Shown here in pieces: positions 45,171 to 55,514 of a DNA stretch of 64,000 bases. A program made the translations under genes and the position numbers. The number at the start of each line of letters is the position of its first letter. The stretch's first letter is position 1. The stretch covers positions 423,001 to 487,000 of the forward strand of contig NZ_CP011387.1 of NCBI RefSeq assembly GCF_001644565.1, given 5' to 3'. The notes under the pieces were generated by a model. That model was not told the origin of the DNA. It was given only the letters and a program-made list of their open reading frames with translations, and made no database searches. This DNA is from Deinococcus puniceus. Its GTDB lineage: Bacteria; Deinococcota; Deinococci; Deinococcales; Deinococcaceae.

Positions 45171-46490
45171 TCAGACGGAGAAGTCAGGCATGAGGACATT
45201 CCCGGTGAACACACTGACTAGGCCGTACCAGACGTTCAGACCCTGCTTGCCCAGCGTCGAGATGTAACTCCTGATACGGGCGAAATTCTGCCCACCTTCC
45301 GCAGAGCGGAAGCCGCCAGACACCTTGCGCTTCACGCACCACAGGCGTACATCACGTTCCGCTTGATTGTTGTCGAACGGCACCCGCTCGTCATGCAGGA
45401 AGCGCAGCACCGCCTCGCGGTGCTGCCTACACCGCAAAGCCAGATTCCGTCCCAGTGATTGCCGGGTTCGCCCGCGTCGTCCAGGAACCGGAGGCGCTTC
45501 AGGATTCACCTGAAGTGCCTTCTCCAGCAGCGCATCAAACTGGTGTTCGAATGCTGTACGCGCCGTAGCGGTCAAGATGCCCTGTTTCTGCTCGTGGTAC
45601 ACCCGGCGCAGGGCGTCCCGCAGTTCGCCTGCCCATCCCTGGGCATGGTGTTCGGCCAGACCGCGCAGTTCGCGGAGCAGATGCGCACCACACAGCGCAT
45701 GCTGTGCTGGGAGCTTGAAATAGGTGCTCCAGGCGTCATGAACCAGGATGCCTTGATACTGCGGCAGCACGTTCATGGCGTCCAGCGCAGCAAAACCTCG
45801 CTTTGGGTGGTGACCGTACAAGGTGAGCTGCGCGCAGCTCACCACGTGCATCCACTGAAGCTGCCCATTGACTTTGCTGCCCGTCTCATCCGCATGCAGG
45901 ACGGGTTGCTTTTGGAGTGCCGCTTTCAACTGGGTCTCGAAGTCCTCGAGCTTGGCGGCCGCCAGATGAAGGTTCAGCGCGATGGTACCGTCACTGGGCC
46001 GCACGCCACAGAGCGCTTCGAGGATCTCGCTCGTCCGCTCCAATGGAATGAAATGCGCGGCGTTGAGATATACCGCGAGCCCGTGAATACGGGGGCCGTA
46101 CTGCACCTGTCCCGAAACATGCCCTGGGAACGGGGCTTGCTGCCGGTGATGACACGTGGGGCAGACTTTGACGTCCGCGCGGTATTCCGTGACGCGCAGC
46201 TGAAGTTCCGGCAGGTCGTGAACCTGCCGGGACACCGTGGTCTGGACGGACACGTTGTCCCAGACCTGGCCGCAGGGGCAGTGTCCAGTGAGGGACAGGG
46301 GGACGGTTTCATCTGGATGTGCGGACATCTTGAGCGTCTGACCTGTATGACCACGCTGGCCGCCAGAAGACCGACCGGTCTTCTGGCGCTCACTTTTGGG
46401 TGCCCAGGGCTTGTCCTGACTGGGAGGCTGACTGGAGGTGGTGCTGTTTCGGGCCAGTTGAGCTTTGATGGCGCGAAGTTCAGCCAGCAC
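45171..46490 (-). CDS. IS66-family transposase
   Basis: A 439-residue transposase with the IS66 layout: N-terminal coiled-coil, a zinc-finger-like region (CPCGQVW, CPTCHHR), then the DDE domain. Its first Asp is in [11 protein letters not shown], with [25 protein letters not shown], and the C-terminal [25 protein letters not shown] supplying the Glu. The GTG at 46490 is the first usable start. The frame stays open a further 18 codons upstream (including CPNC) to just before the IS3 insertion, so the native start may have been displaced. Only the tnpC-like gene is present. Confidence 0.9.
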   Translation of the reverse strand: MLAELRAIKAQLARNSTTSSQPPSQDKPWAPKSERQKTGRSSGGQRGHTGQTLKMSAHPDETVPLSLTGHCPCGQVWDNVSVQTTVSRQVHDLPELQLRVTEYRADVKVCPTCHHRQQAPFPGHVSGQVQYGPRIHGLAVYLNAAHFIPLERTSEILEALCGVRPSDGTIALNLHLAAAKLEDFETQLKAALQKQPVLHADETGSKVNGQLQWMHVVSCAQLTLYGHHPKRGFAALDAMNVLPQYQGILVHDAWSTYFKLPAQHALCGAHLLRELRGLAEHHAQGWAGELRDALRRVYHEQKQGILTATARTAFEHQFDALLEKALQVNPEAPPVPGRRGRTRQSLGRNLALRCRQHREAVLRFLHDERVPFDNNQAERDVRLWCVKRKVSGGFRSAEGGQNFARIRSYISTLGKQGLNVWYGLVSVFTGNVLMPDFSV

Positions 46491-46572
46491 CTCAGCGAGC
46501 TGGGCTTCGAGTCTTTCGCAGTTTGGGCAGGCGTCGTGAGCTATACCTAAACTCTACTCTTTGAACCGCATC

Positions 46573-46576
46573 CAAC
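46573..46576. repeat. Target-site duplication of the IS3 element (left copy)
   Basis: CAAC occurs here and directly after the other end at 47826-47829. A 4-bp duplication is typical for the IS407 group of IS3. Confidence 0.7.
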
Positions 46577-46620
46577 TGGGCTGGCCCCAATGTTTGGACG
46601 ACTTCGAGTAGAGACTCGGC

Positions 46621-47442
46621 TCAGGTACAGGGTACAGGATGCGAAGCCGATCGAGCCAGCCAGGTAGCGGCGAACTCGTCCGGCGTTTGGTAAGCGAGCG
46701 AAGAATGGGGCCTGTGAGCGTTGTAAAACGCTCGCCAGCCTTCGATGAGGACGCCTGCATGTTTGACGGAATAGAAGACTTCTTGGGTCAAGCATTCTTC
46801 CCGTAAGCGGGAATGAAAGCTTTCGGCAAAACCGTTCTGCCAAGGTTTCCCCGGTTCAATGAACCGGGTGCTGACCTCCTGCACGGCCAACCAGATGCCC
46901 AAATCACGGGCGATGAACTCTGAGCCATTGTCGCTGCGCAGAAAAGTGGGGGCACCTCTTTCTTTAATTACCTCGTCTAGGACGGCTTTCACGTCCATCG
47001 ACGTGAACGTCTCGGCGACGCGAATCGCGAGAGATTGCCGGGTGAATTCATCCGTGAGTGTCAAGATTTTGAGGGTGGTACCTCCGAGGGTTTGGTCGAA
47101 AATGAAGTCATACGTCCACACGTGATTGGGAAATTCCGCGGTCATGGGGATGGTGTTGCCCGTGCGAATTTTCCGGCTGGGGTTCTTCTTGATCGTCAGC
47201 TGCTCCTCTCGCCAGATTCGTCTCACTTTCTTCCGGTTGACCGTGTTGCCTTCTTTGACGAGCAGCGCGTGGATGAATCGAGAACCACGCCGCGGATGTT
47301 GCCCCGCCAGTTCGCGAATCCGACGACGAATTTCGTCGTCCTGACGCGGTTTTGCTCGATAGTGCCACGATGATTTAGGCAGACCCACCAAGAAGCAAGC
47401 CCGTTCGGGCTTGACCCGCTGCGTGACCAGTTCTCGCACCAA
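46621..47442 (-). CDS. IS3-family transposase OrfB (DDE integrase domain)
   Basis: A 273-residue OrfB. An N-terminal HTH_21-like region is followed by the integrase core with the DDE residues in WTYDFIFDQT, LRSDNGSEF and NGFAESFHSRLREECL. The C terminus has the typical RPHSSLAYQTPDEFA. It normally works as an OrfAB fusion made by -1 frameshifting: the frame is open upstream of the GTG at 47442 into the slippery site at 47469-47475. No internal stop or deletion is visible. Confidence 0.92.
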   Translation of the reverse strand: MVRELVTQRVKPERACFLVGLPKSSWHYRAKPRQDDEIRRRIRELAGQHPRRGSRFIHALLVKEGNTVNRKKVRRIWREEQLTIKKNPSRKIRTGNTIPMTAEFPNHVWTYDFIFDQTLGGTTLKILTLTDEFTRQSLAIRVAETFTSMDVKAVLDEVIKERGAPTFLRSDNGSEFIARDLGIWLAVQEVSTRFIEPGKPWQNGFAESFHSRLREECLTQEVFYSVKHAGVLIEGWRAFYNAHRPHSSLAYQTPDEFAATWLARSASHPVPCT

Positions 47443-47462
47443 GGCACGCTTCTCAGTGGTCG

Positions 47463-47732
47463 TTATCGCTTTTTTGCCAAGACCTCCTTGACCGCCTCGA
47501 TTTCGAGGCGCTGCTGGCCTACGATCCGTAACAGGCGTGCATTTTCCTTCTCCAAGTGGCGCAGCCGCTTGGCTTCATCGGGTGTGGTATCGCCGTACTT
47601 CTTTTTCCATGTGTAGTACGACGCTGGGCTGCATCCGAAGTCCCGGCACAACTCCTCTATGGGCTGTTGACCTTTCTTGGCGTCTTGCAGCAACTTGATG
47701 ATTTGCTCTTCGGTGAACTGCTTTTGTTTCAT
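47463..47732 (-). CDS. IS3-family transposase OrfA
   Basis: An 89-residue OrfA. A helix-turn-helix (FTEEQIIKLLQDAKKGQQPI then LCRDFGCSPASYYTWKKKYG) is followed by a leucine-zipper-like coiled coil (LRHLEKENARLLRIVGQQRLEIE). GAGGAG lies 6 nt upstream of the ATG. It ends AKKR just after the slippery heptamer. It binds the terminal repeats and pairs with OrfB. Confidence 0.92.
   Translation of the reverse strand: MKQKQFTEEQIIKLLQDAKKGQQPIEELCRDFGCSPASYYTWKKKYGDTTPDEAKRLRHLEKENARLLRIVGQQRLEIEAVKEVLAKKR
47469..47475 (-). promoter_or_regulatory. Programmed -1 ribosomal frameshift site
   Basis: A-AAA-AAG in the orfA frame, two codons before the orfA stop, places the ribosome in the orfB frame after slippage. 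This is the standard way IS3 elements make OrfAB. Confidence 0.82.
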
Positions 47733-47825
47733 GACGTCTCCTCGCCTTCCAGCCTGACAAATCAGGGCTGGGATGGCGAGCCTCCGTCTCTACTTCACGC
47801 CGTCCAGTTTTTGGGGGGCACTCCA

Positions 47826-47829
47826 CAAC
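47826..47829. repeat. Target-site duplication of the IS3 element (right copy)
   Basis: CAAC, the partner of 46573-46576. Confidence 0.7.
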
Positions 47830-47848
47830 CCCCCCGCTGAGCAGTTAC

Positions 47849-47856
47849 AGTTTGAG
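47849..47856. repeat. Target-site duplication of the IS66 element (right copy)
   Basis: AGTTTGAG, an exact partner of 45141-45148. Confidence 0.9.
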
Positions 47857-48282
47857 TTTCTATGGCACCGTCATTGAAAGCCGTACCGTAGGTATAGGGC
47901 GATGCACCAACAGGTTTGACACCAGTGGTGACGGCCAACAAATTCAGCGGGCTGCCTACCGCGCAAGTGGCAGGCGGCGTGGCAGGCAAGGCGGCTTCAA
48001 TCGTATCGGTATCGGTGGCGCTGTTGTTAGCGGTTGGATCGGTGAAGCCCGTAGGTACGGTAATCGTGGCGGTGTTGGCGAGGTTGCCGGTGGCCCCGTT
48101 GGCAACCGTACCAGTAACGGTAAACGTGACGCTGCCGCCATTGGGCAGGGTGGGAATAACGATGCCGCCAGTTGCAGTGATGTCCTGCATCTTGGTGACT
48201 GCGGTGCCGTCTAGGGTGGGGCAAACGCCACCGCCAGTCACGCTTCCGCACGTCACGCCCGTGACGGTCAAGTTGGTCACTT

Positions 48283-48365
48283 TGGGGTCTCTAAACACGG
48301 CGTTGGTGGCGGTGGCTGGCCCAGCATTGGCAATCACGATGGTGTAGTTCAGTACTTGATTGGGG
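48283..48365. repeat. 83-bp segment identical to 37475-37557
   Basis: The copy in the interrupted gene of the segment described at 37475; both encode the same part of a DUF11 repeat. Confidence 0.75.
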
Positions 48366-50320
48366 CTGGTAGTGGCTTGGCCGTCCGTTTTGGTGATGGA
48401 GAGATCGACCACAGGTGCAGGAATGAGGTTCTGGTTGCAAATGACTTGCTGGTTGGTCGAGTCGCCTGTAGAAGCGGTATAGCCCCAGTAAGGCGTTGTG
48501 CCGACATCGTTGCGGATATTGCGATTGATGGTGCCGCGTAGCACGCTATCAAGGAAGTACTGGAGGGTATTGGTGGTGGGGTTCCACGTCACGCGGAAGT
48601 CGTGATACTGGCCGTCTTCCACACTAGGAATAGCGGTTTTGTCGACTAGATTGTTGGCATTTGCAATATGTCGACTGTCGCCATTCAGGTAAGCCGCCAT
48701 ATGATTATTAATGGTGTTGCTAGAAAAGTCTTGCCAGCCGCTATCAGCATTGGGGAAAGTGTCTATCTCGATGGTCAGTGAGGGAATGATAGCCCCGTTG
48801 CCTAACGGGTCAAAGCCTGCGGCCAAGCTGCGGCCAGCAACGCCGATAGCTGTTGGGCCTTGGTTCTGAAGGGTGAAAGTGATGCCATCTGCCCCGCCAG
48901 GATTGGCACCTAAGAAGACTTTGGCGGTGTAGTCAAAGGACTGGTTCAAGTCTGCACGGGTGTTAGACCAAGCCGCGCCCACTCGCTGTTGTGCATCAGG
49001 TGTAAGTTGAATTGCGCCATTAGAAATTATTGGCGAGCCGTTGCCATTGCCAACTGTAGAAAAGCCAGAGGCGATGCAAGTCGGCTGAACGACGGTGTTG
49101 ATGTCCTCAACTGTGTTGTTGCCAGTAGGATCGCTGTAGCCGGAGGTTGCAACGGTGGCGGTGTTGGTGATGCTGGTCACAGTGGCGCTATTTCCTACGG
49201 TGGCGGTCACAGTAAAGGTGACGCTACCGCCATTGGGGAGCGTGGGAATAACGATGCCGCCAGTTGGACTCACGTCCTGCATCTTGGCTACGGTGGTGTT
49301 AGCAACTGTGGGGCAGACGCCTCCGCCTGTAACGCTTCCGCACGTCACGCCCGTGACGGTCAAGTTGGTCACTTTGGGGTCTGTGAACACAGCGTTGTAG
49401 ACGGTATCGCTGCTTGGGCCGGGGTTGGCAACCACGATGGTATAAGTGGTGGCCTGACCCGGATTAACGCTATTCACGCCGTCGGTTTTGGTAATCGTGA
49501 CATCCGCCGTCGCCGCAGGAATGACGCTTTCATTGCAAAAGATTTGCTGGTTGGTTGCGCCACCCGTGGAAGCGGTGTAGCCCCAGAAAGGTGACGTGCC
49601 GACATCGTTGCGGATGTTGCGATTGATGGTGCCGTACACGGTGCCGTCAAGGGAATATTGCAGAGTATTGGTGGCGGGGTTCCAAACCACGCGGAAATTG
49701 TGGTACGCACCGTTTTCTAGGTTGGGAACAACGGTGGGGGGGCCACCGATCAGGTAATTGGACGATGAGGTGTTATGGCGGCTGTCTCCGTTCAGGTAAG
49801 CCGCGATGTGGTCGCCAACGGGATCTGCCCAACCGTTGGCACCGTTAGCCGTGGTGTTTTGATAGGTATCAAGTTCGATGGTCAGCGAAGGGGTGATTTC
49901 CCCGGTGAGAGAGTTATCAAACCCAGCGGCCAAGCCTTGGCCAGCAATGCCAACGGCAGTGAATCCCTTTGCAGAATTTTGAAGGGTAAAGGTCATGCCA
50001 TCGGCCCCACCATCGTTATTGCCCAAATACACTTTGGCGGTGTAATCGAAGGGCCGATCCAAATCGGCACGGGTGTCATACCAAGCTGCGCCGATCTGCG
50101 TGCCCGTATTTGGGGTCAATTGAACAGCATTGCCCTGTAGCGTGGCATTGCCTACTCGGGCGAAATTAGGCGAGATGCAGGTGGCTGGCGTGGCCTGCGC
50201 CCCAGCACCCGGCGACACTACACCCAGTCCGATTCCGGCGGCCAAGAGCAAGCCAGCGGCGCGGCGGAGGCTGGGAGCAGCATCCTTTGATCTTTGTTGC
50301 AAAAAGTCGGGCAATTTCAT

Positions 50321-50627
50321 CTGATCATCACTCCTTGGGATGTATGCCGAGCGGCTGAAAAATCATTTCGTTGATCTATTGGCGACGGTTTCGGAATATC
50401 TGGAGGCTGACTTCCGTCCCTTTAGAACTTGCCCAGTCCATTCTTGCTCTGCCTTGCCCATCAACTATCTTGTTCGAGTCAATAAAAAATCCGGTGGCCT
50501 GAAATTTGAAGCTGTATTTTAAGTTTCCCAGTTATTTCTTATACAATTTCCCATGTCACAATTGACCTTTTGAGATTTGAAAGATAAATACCGCATCAGT
50601 TTTGACTTAACGTTCATTTACAAGAGT
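50321..50627. other. AT-rich leader of the interrupted surface gene
   Basis: About 300 bases that become increasingly A+T-rich. They hold the AAGGAGTGATGA leader shared with the genes starting at 39971 and, more loosely, 43593. No gene was found; a 60-codon plus-strand frame (50340-50522) has no support. Confidence 0.5.
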
Positions 50628-50682
50628 AAAAAAAAGGCGAGAGGGAGCAAGCAGAGTTCAAGCTGCTGCCCCTCTCACGCCC
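50628..50682 (-). terminator. Strong terminator of the 50-58 kb operon
   Basis: On the minus strand GGCGTGAGAGGGGCAGCAGC folds with GCTTGCTCCCTCTCGCC and is followed by eight T residues, directly after the stop at 50684. Confidence 0.85.
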
Positions 50683-50683
50683 A

Positions 50684-53600
50684 TTATTTTTGCTCTTTGC
50701 CCAAATTCTCGTCGATGGTCAGGTCAAGGCGCAGGTAGAGGCCCTGCTTGGTGTAGGTTCCGGCGCTGGGCAGGCCCACGAACCCGACTGGGTTGTATCC
50801 GGCGGTCAGCCATGTGCCCTGCAACGGGCGCACGCTGGCTTCTAGGCCGTAACCGTAGGCGGTGCTGCCGCTGGAAGGCTGCGTAATCATGCGGCCCCAC
50901 GCGCCCACGCCGAAGCGGTCAGTGATGTACGCCGTGCCGCCGATCTGCGCCTGCAAGGTAAAGCTGGCGGTATCGTTCAGCAGGGTGCGGGTCTCTAGGC
51001 CGCCGCGCACGGCCCACGTGGGCTGGCGGTATTCGGCGCTCAGGCCAGTGGAGAGTTCGGGTTGCGTGCCGCCGAGGCTGCCCTGCAAGTAGCGGGCGTA
51101 GCCGAGGCTATTGAAGGTGCGGTTGCGGTAGGCGTAGCCGAGGCTAGCGCGGAGGCCGGACTTGTCGGCAGACCATTCGGCCAGCGCGTCGGCGGTGAGG
51201 GTCAGGTGCGGGGTGATGGTGCCAGTGATGCCGCCGCGCACCACGACGCCGAATTTGCCGTTGTTGAGAGTCAGGTCGGTGCCGGTGGTGGCGCTCACGC
51301 TGTCGCTGCGGTAGTTGACGTCTGCGCCCGCGCCCAATTGGGTTTCATTCTTGTTCAGGTCGTAGAGGGCGCTGCCACGCAGACCCACGTTCACGCGCTC
51401 AGAGAGGGTCAGGGCCGTGCTGACGCCGAAGCGGGCGCGGTTGCCTGCGCCGCTGGCAGTGGGCAGTTCGTAGCCCAGCGCGTAATTGAAGTTGCCGAGT
51501 TTGGAATCGAGGGTCAGGGCTGCCGACTGCGTGATGTTGTTGGTGCTGCCCGCGCCCCAGGTGATGGCGTCGGTCAGGCCCAGCGTCACTTTGTCGTTGA
51601 AACGGTACTTGGCGGTGATGTTGGTGGTGGCGTCCAGATTGCCGCCCAACCCACCGAACAGGGGCTGAGTATGCACCACGTCGATGTCTACAGGGTCGCG
51701 GTGATAGCCGATGCTGCCCACCGCGCCGAGGCCGTAGGTGTCGCCGTAAGCGTACTTGAGGCCGCCGCCCACGGTAAACGGAGCCACCCGGAATTCGGCG
51801 CGTGCCCCCAGAGTGCCGCCTTCGGTGGTGGGCGTGCGGTGATATTCGGCGTCGGCGATGGCGTTCAGGTTCGCGCCGAGGCGAGCGTTGTAGTTGGCAC
51901 TGGCATTAAAGCCTACGCCGAAGCCGTTCAGGCCCGCGTAGCCTTCGTCTTGGTAGCGCACGCGGGCGCTCAGGCTGTCGTCACCCAGTTTGGCGGCCAC
52001 TTCGGCGCTGGCCTGTACGCCGCCCGAATAAGCCACGAGCGCCCCGGCCCTCAGGGTGCCGTTGTCATACTGGCCGCGCACGCCGTAGGTCACGCGGTCA
52101 TCCAGGCTCACGGCAGCGGCTCCCACCGAGTAGTTTTCGCCGGTTTGTTTCACTTGCGCGCCGAAGGCCAGGCGGCGGCCATCTTTGGCGTTCAGAAGGC
52201 GGTAGCTGGCCAGCACGCGCAGGGTGTTCAAGTCGTTGTCTACGGTGTCTAGGGCGCGGGCCAGCGTAATAATTCCGGTTCGCACGTCCAGCACGTAGTC
52301 CACGTTGCGGATTAGGGTGGCGCGCCCCACTTCTTTTTGTGTGCCGTCGGCTTGCAGGGTGCGTTCCAGCGTCACCAGCACCAGCGTTTCACTGCCCTCG
52401 GCAATGTCGGTGTTGGGCAGGCGCAAAATCCGGGTGCCTTCGGGCGTCAGGGGAGCGTCGGTAATGCGGTCACGGGGAACAAGGGCGGCAAACGCGGCCA
52501 CCGAGGGGTTGGTTTTGGTGTAGGCGCTCAGGGCCGTAAACTGCTCGCCCACGGCCAGCACGTCTATGGGCAGCGCGGTGGTGCGGTACTGGGCGCGGAA
52601 GGCAGGATGATCGTAGGTCAGCGCCACCGGATCGATGCCCTGCAGCGGCACGCTTTCGGTGCTGGCGTCTCCGGCCAGCGGGTAGCGGATCAGGGTGTTT
52701 TCGTTGGTGGACAGGCCGTCCTTGTCGGCGGCGGCGTACAGCTTGCCCCCGGCCAGCGGGCCTTCGTAGTAGCCCTTGGCCTGATAGGTCAGGTCGTCTT
52801 GCAGGCTCAGGCTGCCGTCCAGTCCCAACGTCGCGCTCAGCATGCCCACGCCCACGCGGCTGGCGTCGGGGCGGACTTCAAAGCTCTGGCGCTGCACGTC
52901 GTCGCCGTTCAGCAAGTCCAGTTTCAGGGTGGTCGGTGCAGACTGGGGCTGCAATTCCATCACACCTTCTCCGTCGGTCAGGCGCACTTGGTAGCCGCTT
53001 TCGCTGGGGTTGGCATCGGGGGTGCGGGGTTCGAGGTTGGTGCGTACCGTCACGCTGCTCAGCGAGGCCAGGTTGCCAAACGAATCCAGCGCCCGGAACT
53101 TGACGCGCAGGGGCGTGCTGCCGTCGGCCAGCATCTGGGTCGCCAGCACCTGAATCTCGGCAGTGCCGCCCACGAGTTGCACGGTTACGGTTTCTCCGTT
53201 CACGCTGAGCACGTTGGGGCCGGGCTTGAGGGGGACGCCCACGTAGGTCAGGCGCTGCACACCGCGCACGCCGTCTTGGGTGTTGGTGCCGATGGTCGAG
53301 GAATCCACGGGTTGCCCGTTGATGGTCAGGGCAGGCAGATTGCCCACCGGGACTTCGACCACCACGCTGATCCGGTCACGGGTGCGAATCAGGCTGCCTG
53401 CGAGGGGCAACTTGATGGCTCCGGCGTTTTCGGCAGTGGTCACGGAGCTGGGGGCGGCCAGCGGGCGGGCGGCGGCCAGGTCGGCAGCATCGAAGGTGCC
53501 TTCCAGCAGTTCGCTGCGGTTGCCCTGCAAGCGGCTGAGGAGCGATGGCGCGGCCATGACGCCCAAGACTTCGGTGTGGGCAAGATCGTAGGCGACGACA

Positions 53601-55513
53601 CCGCGCTGTGCTTTGGCATCGGTGGCGGGAATGACCCAGTACAGCGTGCCGCTCGGCCCCACCATGGGGTCGGCAATCGGCTGCTTGTTCAGGCGGCTGC
53701 TGCCGGGGGTTACAGTTGCGCCAGCGGGCGGCAAGTGCGAAATGACCAGTTCGTTGGTGCGGGTCGGCGCGTCATAGGGCAGGCTGACCACGCTTTCACG
53801 GACTTGGGCCGGGGCGGGGCGCACTTCGGGAACCACGACGACGGGTGCGGGCACCGGAACTGGCGCGGCAGTCAGCAGGCCACCCACAGTTTGCGGGGCG
53901 GGGCAAGACGGGCTGTTCAGTTGGGCGTTCAGCGTGGCTTCGCCCGCGGCGTCCACACGGGCGCGGTAGGTTAGCGTGCGGCTTTCACCGGCGGCCAGCG
54001 TGCCTTCAAAGGTGGTGGAGTCAAGGGCCACCAAGCCCGCGCCGGGAGTATCGGTCAGGGCAAAGGGCACGCTCTGGGCCGCGGTGTTCTTCACGGTCAG
54101 GCTTACGGTCACCTCGTCGCCTACGGTGGCGGCGGCCAACGGCTCTCGGCTCAGTTGCAGGCTCGTCGCGCTGGGCAGCACGTTCAGGTTCACGGTTTTG
54201 CCCTGTTCCCAGGGATTCAGGCGGGCGCTGACGGTCAGGGGGCCAGCCACAGTGGCCGTGCCGATCACGGTCAGTTCACCGGGGCGCCCTGCATTCAGGG
54301 TGCCGTCCAGCGTGTTTACGCCGATGATGTCGAGTCCGGGCGTGTCCAGCGTCAGGTTCATGGGCAGGTCGCCTGCAAAAGCGGTGCTGGCACGCGCTGT
54401 CAGGGTCACGCGGTCACCGATGCAGATTTCGGTCTTGTCGGCTTGCAGGCTCAGGGCCACTTCGGGGCGAATCTGAATCAGGGCTTCGGCCAGCCCGCCT
54501 TTGGGCACGGTCAGCTTGCTCTGATCCAGCGTCACAGTGGCTCCGGCCACAGGCGCGGCAGTCAGTGCGTAGTCGCCCACGGGCACGCGGCGGGTCAGGC
54601 TGCCGTCGACGCGCTCGGTTTTGCCGTTCAGGGTAAAGTCGGCGCTGGTGGCTGCCGTGCTGCCGGGCAAAATCAGTTCGGCGGTCACGCGCAATTGTCC
54701 GGTCTGGTCTACGCGGGTCAGGGTAATCGGGGTGGCGGTTCCCGCACGCAGCAGGCTAAATCCGGCGGTGTTGGAGTACTGCTTGGCTGTGCCAGTCTGG
54801 CGCAGTTCGATCACGTAGCGTCCGGCGGCTTCAGGCAGGGTCAGATCGGCCCAGTCCAAATCTTCGCTGACCGTCAGGGGCGTGATGTTGCCCTGCTCGT
54901 CGCGCAGTTGGGCTTCGAGTTCGCTGGCGCCGTCGCCGTCGTACATGCGAACCACGTAGGGCACGGTGCCGTCGGTGGTCACGTTGATGGCCGGAACCCA
55001 GTCGGTGGAGTTCACGTTGACTGTCAGGCGTTCGGCGGTGATGTCGGCGCTCACGCCGGTCAGGCGCACGGCGAAGGTGTTTTTGCCGTTGCCTTTGGTT
55101 TCCACGTTCAGGCGGTACTGGCCCGCCGTCAGGTCTTGCTCCAGCAGGGTTTCCCAGGCGTGGGCACCGGGCGTGAAGGTGCGCCGCAGCACCACTTTGC
55201 CGCCCGCATCGGTCAGGGTAAAGGTGGTCGTCACCGCCGAGCGGTTGGCGTCGTACTGCTCGTCACCGTAGTAGGTGTCGCTGCGGTAGTCGCTCTGGTC
55301 GACGCGGGGGCTGTACAGGTCAAGCTTGATGCGGCCCGTGATCGGCACGGCCAGATTCAGGGTTTGGTCGCCCACCGTCCACATCAGCTTGTCGCCGATG
55401 CTGGTCAGGGGAAGGCTGGTGTCTATTTCTTGGGCCTGCGCCACCGAACCCGCTGCCAACAGGGCAGTCAGGGCGGTCAGGGCAGCCAGAGATGATGTTC
55501 TTTTGAAATTCAC
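50684..55513 (-). CDS. 1609-residue envelope protein with probable C-terminal outer-membrane barrel
   Basis: The GTG at 55513 has GGAGGT upstream and follows the previous gene's stop by one base. Signal peptide about 1-28 (ending AQAQ). Residues about 30-560 are Ig-like and DUF11-like repeats. A linker rich in Pro/Val ([19 protein letters not shown]) lies near 555-575. Residues about 690-1090 are further beta-domains, including [19 protein letters not shown], a pattern seen in large envelope proteins. From about 1105 to the end, alternating amphipathic strands rich in Gly, Tyr and Asn ([20 protein letters not shown]) suggest a barrel. It may anchor the co-transcribed secreted proteins to the outer membrane; this is inference from topology and context. 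Confidence 0.8.
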   Translation of the reverse strand: MNFKRTSSLAALTALTALLAAGSVAQAQEIDTSLPLTSIGDKLMWTVGDQTLNLAVPITGRIKLDLYSPRVDQSDYRSDTYYGDEQYDANRSAVTTTFTLTDAGGKVVLRRTFTPGAHAWETLLEQDLTAGQYRLNVETKGNGKNTFAVRLTGVSADITAERLTVNVNSTDWVPAINVTTDGTVPYVVRMYDGDGASELEAQLRDEQGNITPLTVSEDLDWADLTLPEAAGRYVIELRQTGTAKQYSNTAGFSLLRAGTATPITLTRVDQTGQLRVTAELILPGSTAATSADFTLNGKTERVDGSLTRRVPVGDYALTAAPVAGATVTLDQSKLTVPKGGLAEALIQIRPEVALSLQADKTEICIGDRVTLTARASTAFAGDLPMNLTLDTPGLDIIGVNTLDGTLNAGRPGELTVIGTATVAGPLTVSARLNPWEQGKTVNLNVLPSATSLQLSREPLAAATVGDEVTVSLTVKNTAAQSVPFALTDTPGAGLVALDSTTFEGTLAAGESRTLTYRARVDAAGEATLNAQLNSPSCPAPQTVGGLLTAAPVPVPAPVVVVPEVRPAPAQVRESVVSLPYDAPTRTNELVISHLPPAGATVTPGSSRLNKQPIADPMVGPSGTLYWVIPATDAKAQRGVVAYDLAHTEVLGVMAAPSLLSRLQGNRSELLEGTFDAADLAAARPLAAPSSVTTAENAGAIKLPLAGSLIRTRDRISVVVEVPVGNLPALTINGQPVDSSTIGTNTQDGVRGVQRLTYVGVPLKPGPNVLSVNGETVTVQLVGGTAEIQVLATQMLADGSTPLRVKFRALDSFGNLASLSSVTVRTNLEPRTPDANPSESGYQVRLTDGEGVMELQPQSAPTTLKLDLLNGDDVQRQSFEVRPDASRVGVGMLSATLGLDGSLSLQDDLTYQAKGYYEGPLAGGKLYAAADKDGLSTNENTLIRYPLAGDASTESVPLQGIDPVALTYDHPAFRAQYRTTALPIDVLAVGEQFTALSAYTKTNPSVAAFAALVPRDRITDAPLTPEGTRILRLPNTDIAEGSETLVLVTLERTLQADGTQKEVGRATLIRNVDYVLDVRTGIITLARALDTVDNDLNTLRVLASYRLLNAKDGRRLAFGAQVKQTGENYSVGAAAVSLDDRVTYGVRGQYDNGTLRAGALVAYSGGVQASAEVAAKLGDDSLSARVRYQDEGYAGLNGFGVGFNASANYNARLGANLNAIADAEYHRTPTTEGGTLGARAEFRVAPFTVGGGLKYAYGDTYGLGAVGSIGYHRDPVDIDVVHTQPLFGGLGGNLDATTNITAKYRFNDKVTLGLTDAITWGAGSTNNITQSAALTLDSKLGNFNYALGYELPTASGAGNRARFGVSTALTLSERVNVGLRGSALYDLNKNETQLGAGADVNYRSDSVSATTGTDLTLNNGKFGVVVRGGITGTITPHLTLTADALAEWSADKSGLRASLGYAYRNRTFNSLGYARYLQGSLGGTQPELSTGLSAEYRQPTWAVRGGLETRTLLNDTASFTLQAQIGGTAYITDRFGVGAWGRMITQPSSGSTAYGYGLEASVRPLQGTWLTAGYNPVGFVGLPSAGTYTKQGLYLRLDLTIDENLGKEQK

Positions 55514-55514
55514 T

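Larger units (their letters stand above)
46577..47825 (-). mobile_element. IS3-family insertion sequence nested in the IS66
   Basis: A 1249-bp element with imperfect ends that both begin TGG (TGGAGTGCCCCCCAAAAACT on the transposase-start side, TGGGCTGGCCCCAATGTTTG on the other) and share TGGACG inside. It carries overlapping orfA and orfB with an A6G slippery site. The flanking 4-bp duplication and both genes intact suggest it is recent and possibly active. Confidence 0.88.
45149..47848 (-). mobile_element. IS66-family insertion sequence, itself interrupted by an IS3-family element
   Basis: Terminal inverted repeats are GTAACTGCTCAGC (45149-45161) and its exact complement (47836-47848), flanked by the 8-bp duplication AGTTTGAG. 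Without the nested IS3 element and its extra duplicate the IS66 is 1447 bp, with one transposase gene (tnpC type) ending 22 bp from the left terminus. The nested insertion lies in the 5' non-coding end of the element. It interrupts a large surface gene. Confidence 0.92.
47849..50320 (-). pseudogene. 5' part of a DUF11/lectin surface gene split by insertion sequences
   Basis: The start at 50320 has AAGGAG 11 nt upstream and the family signal peptide (MKLPDF, then GLLLAAGIGLGVVSPGAGAQ). Modules: L-type lectin-like domain about 45-270, DUF11 about 270-410, second lectin-like domain about 410-630, DUF11 about 630-770, then CAVGSPLNLL. At residue 824 the frame enters the IS66 terminus and ends after 17 foreign residues at 47795. 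A truncated secreted product with both lectin domains could still be made, lacking the C-terminal module. The intact ancestor would have had about 1261 residues. Confidence 0.88.

Noticed and set aside
47795..47848. Last 17 codons of the 5' surface-gene frame (ending KNWTA) as genuine protein
   Set aside because: They are read from the IS66 and IS3 termini and are not part of the ancestral gene.
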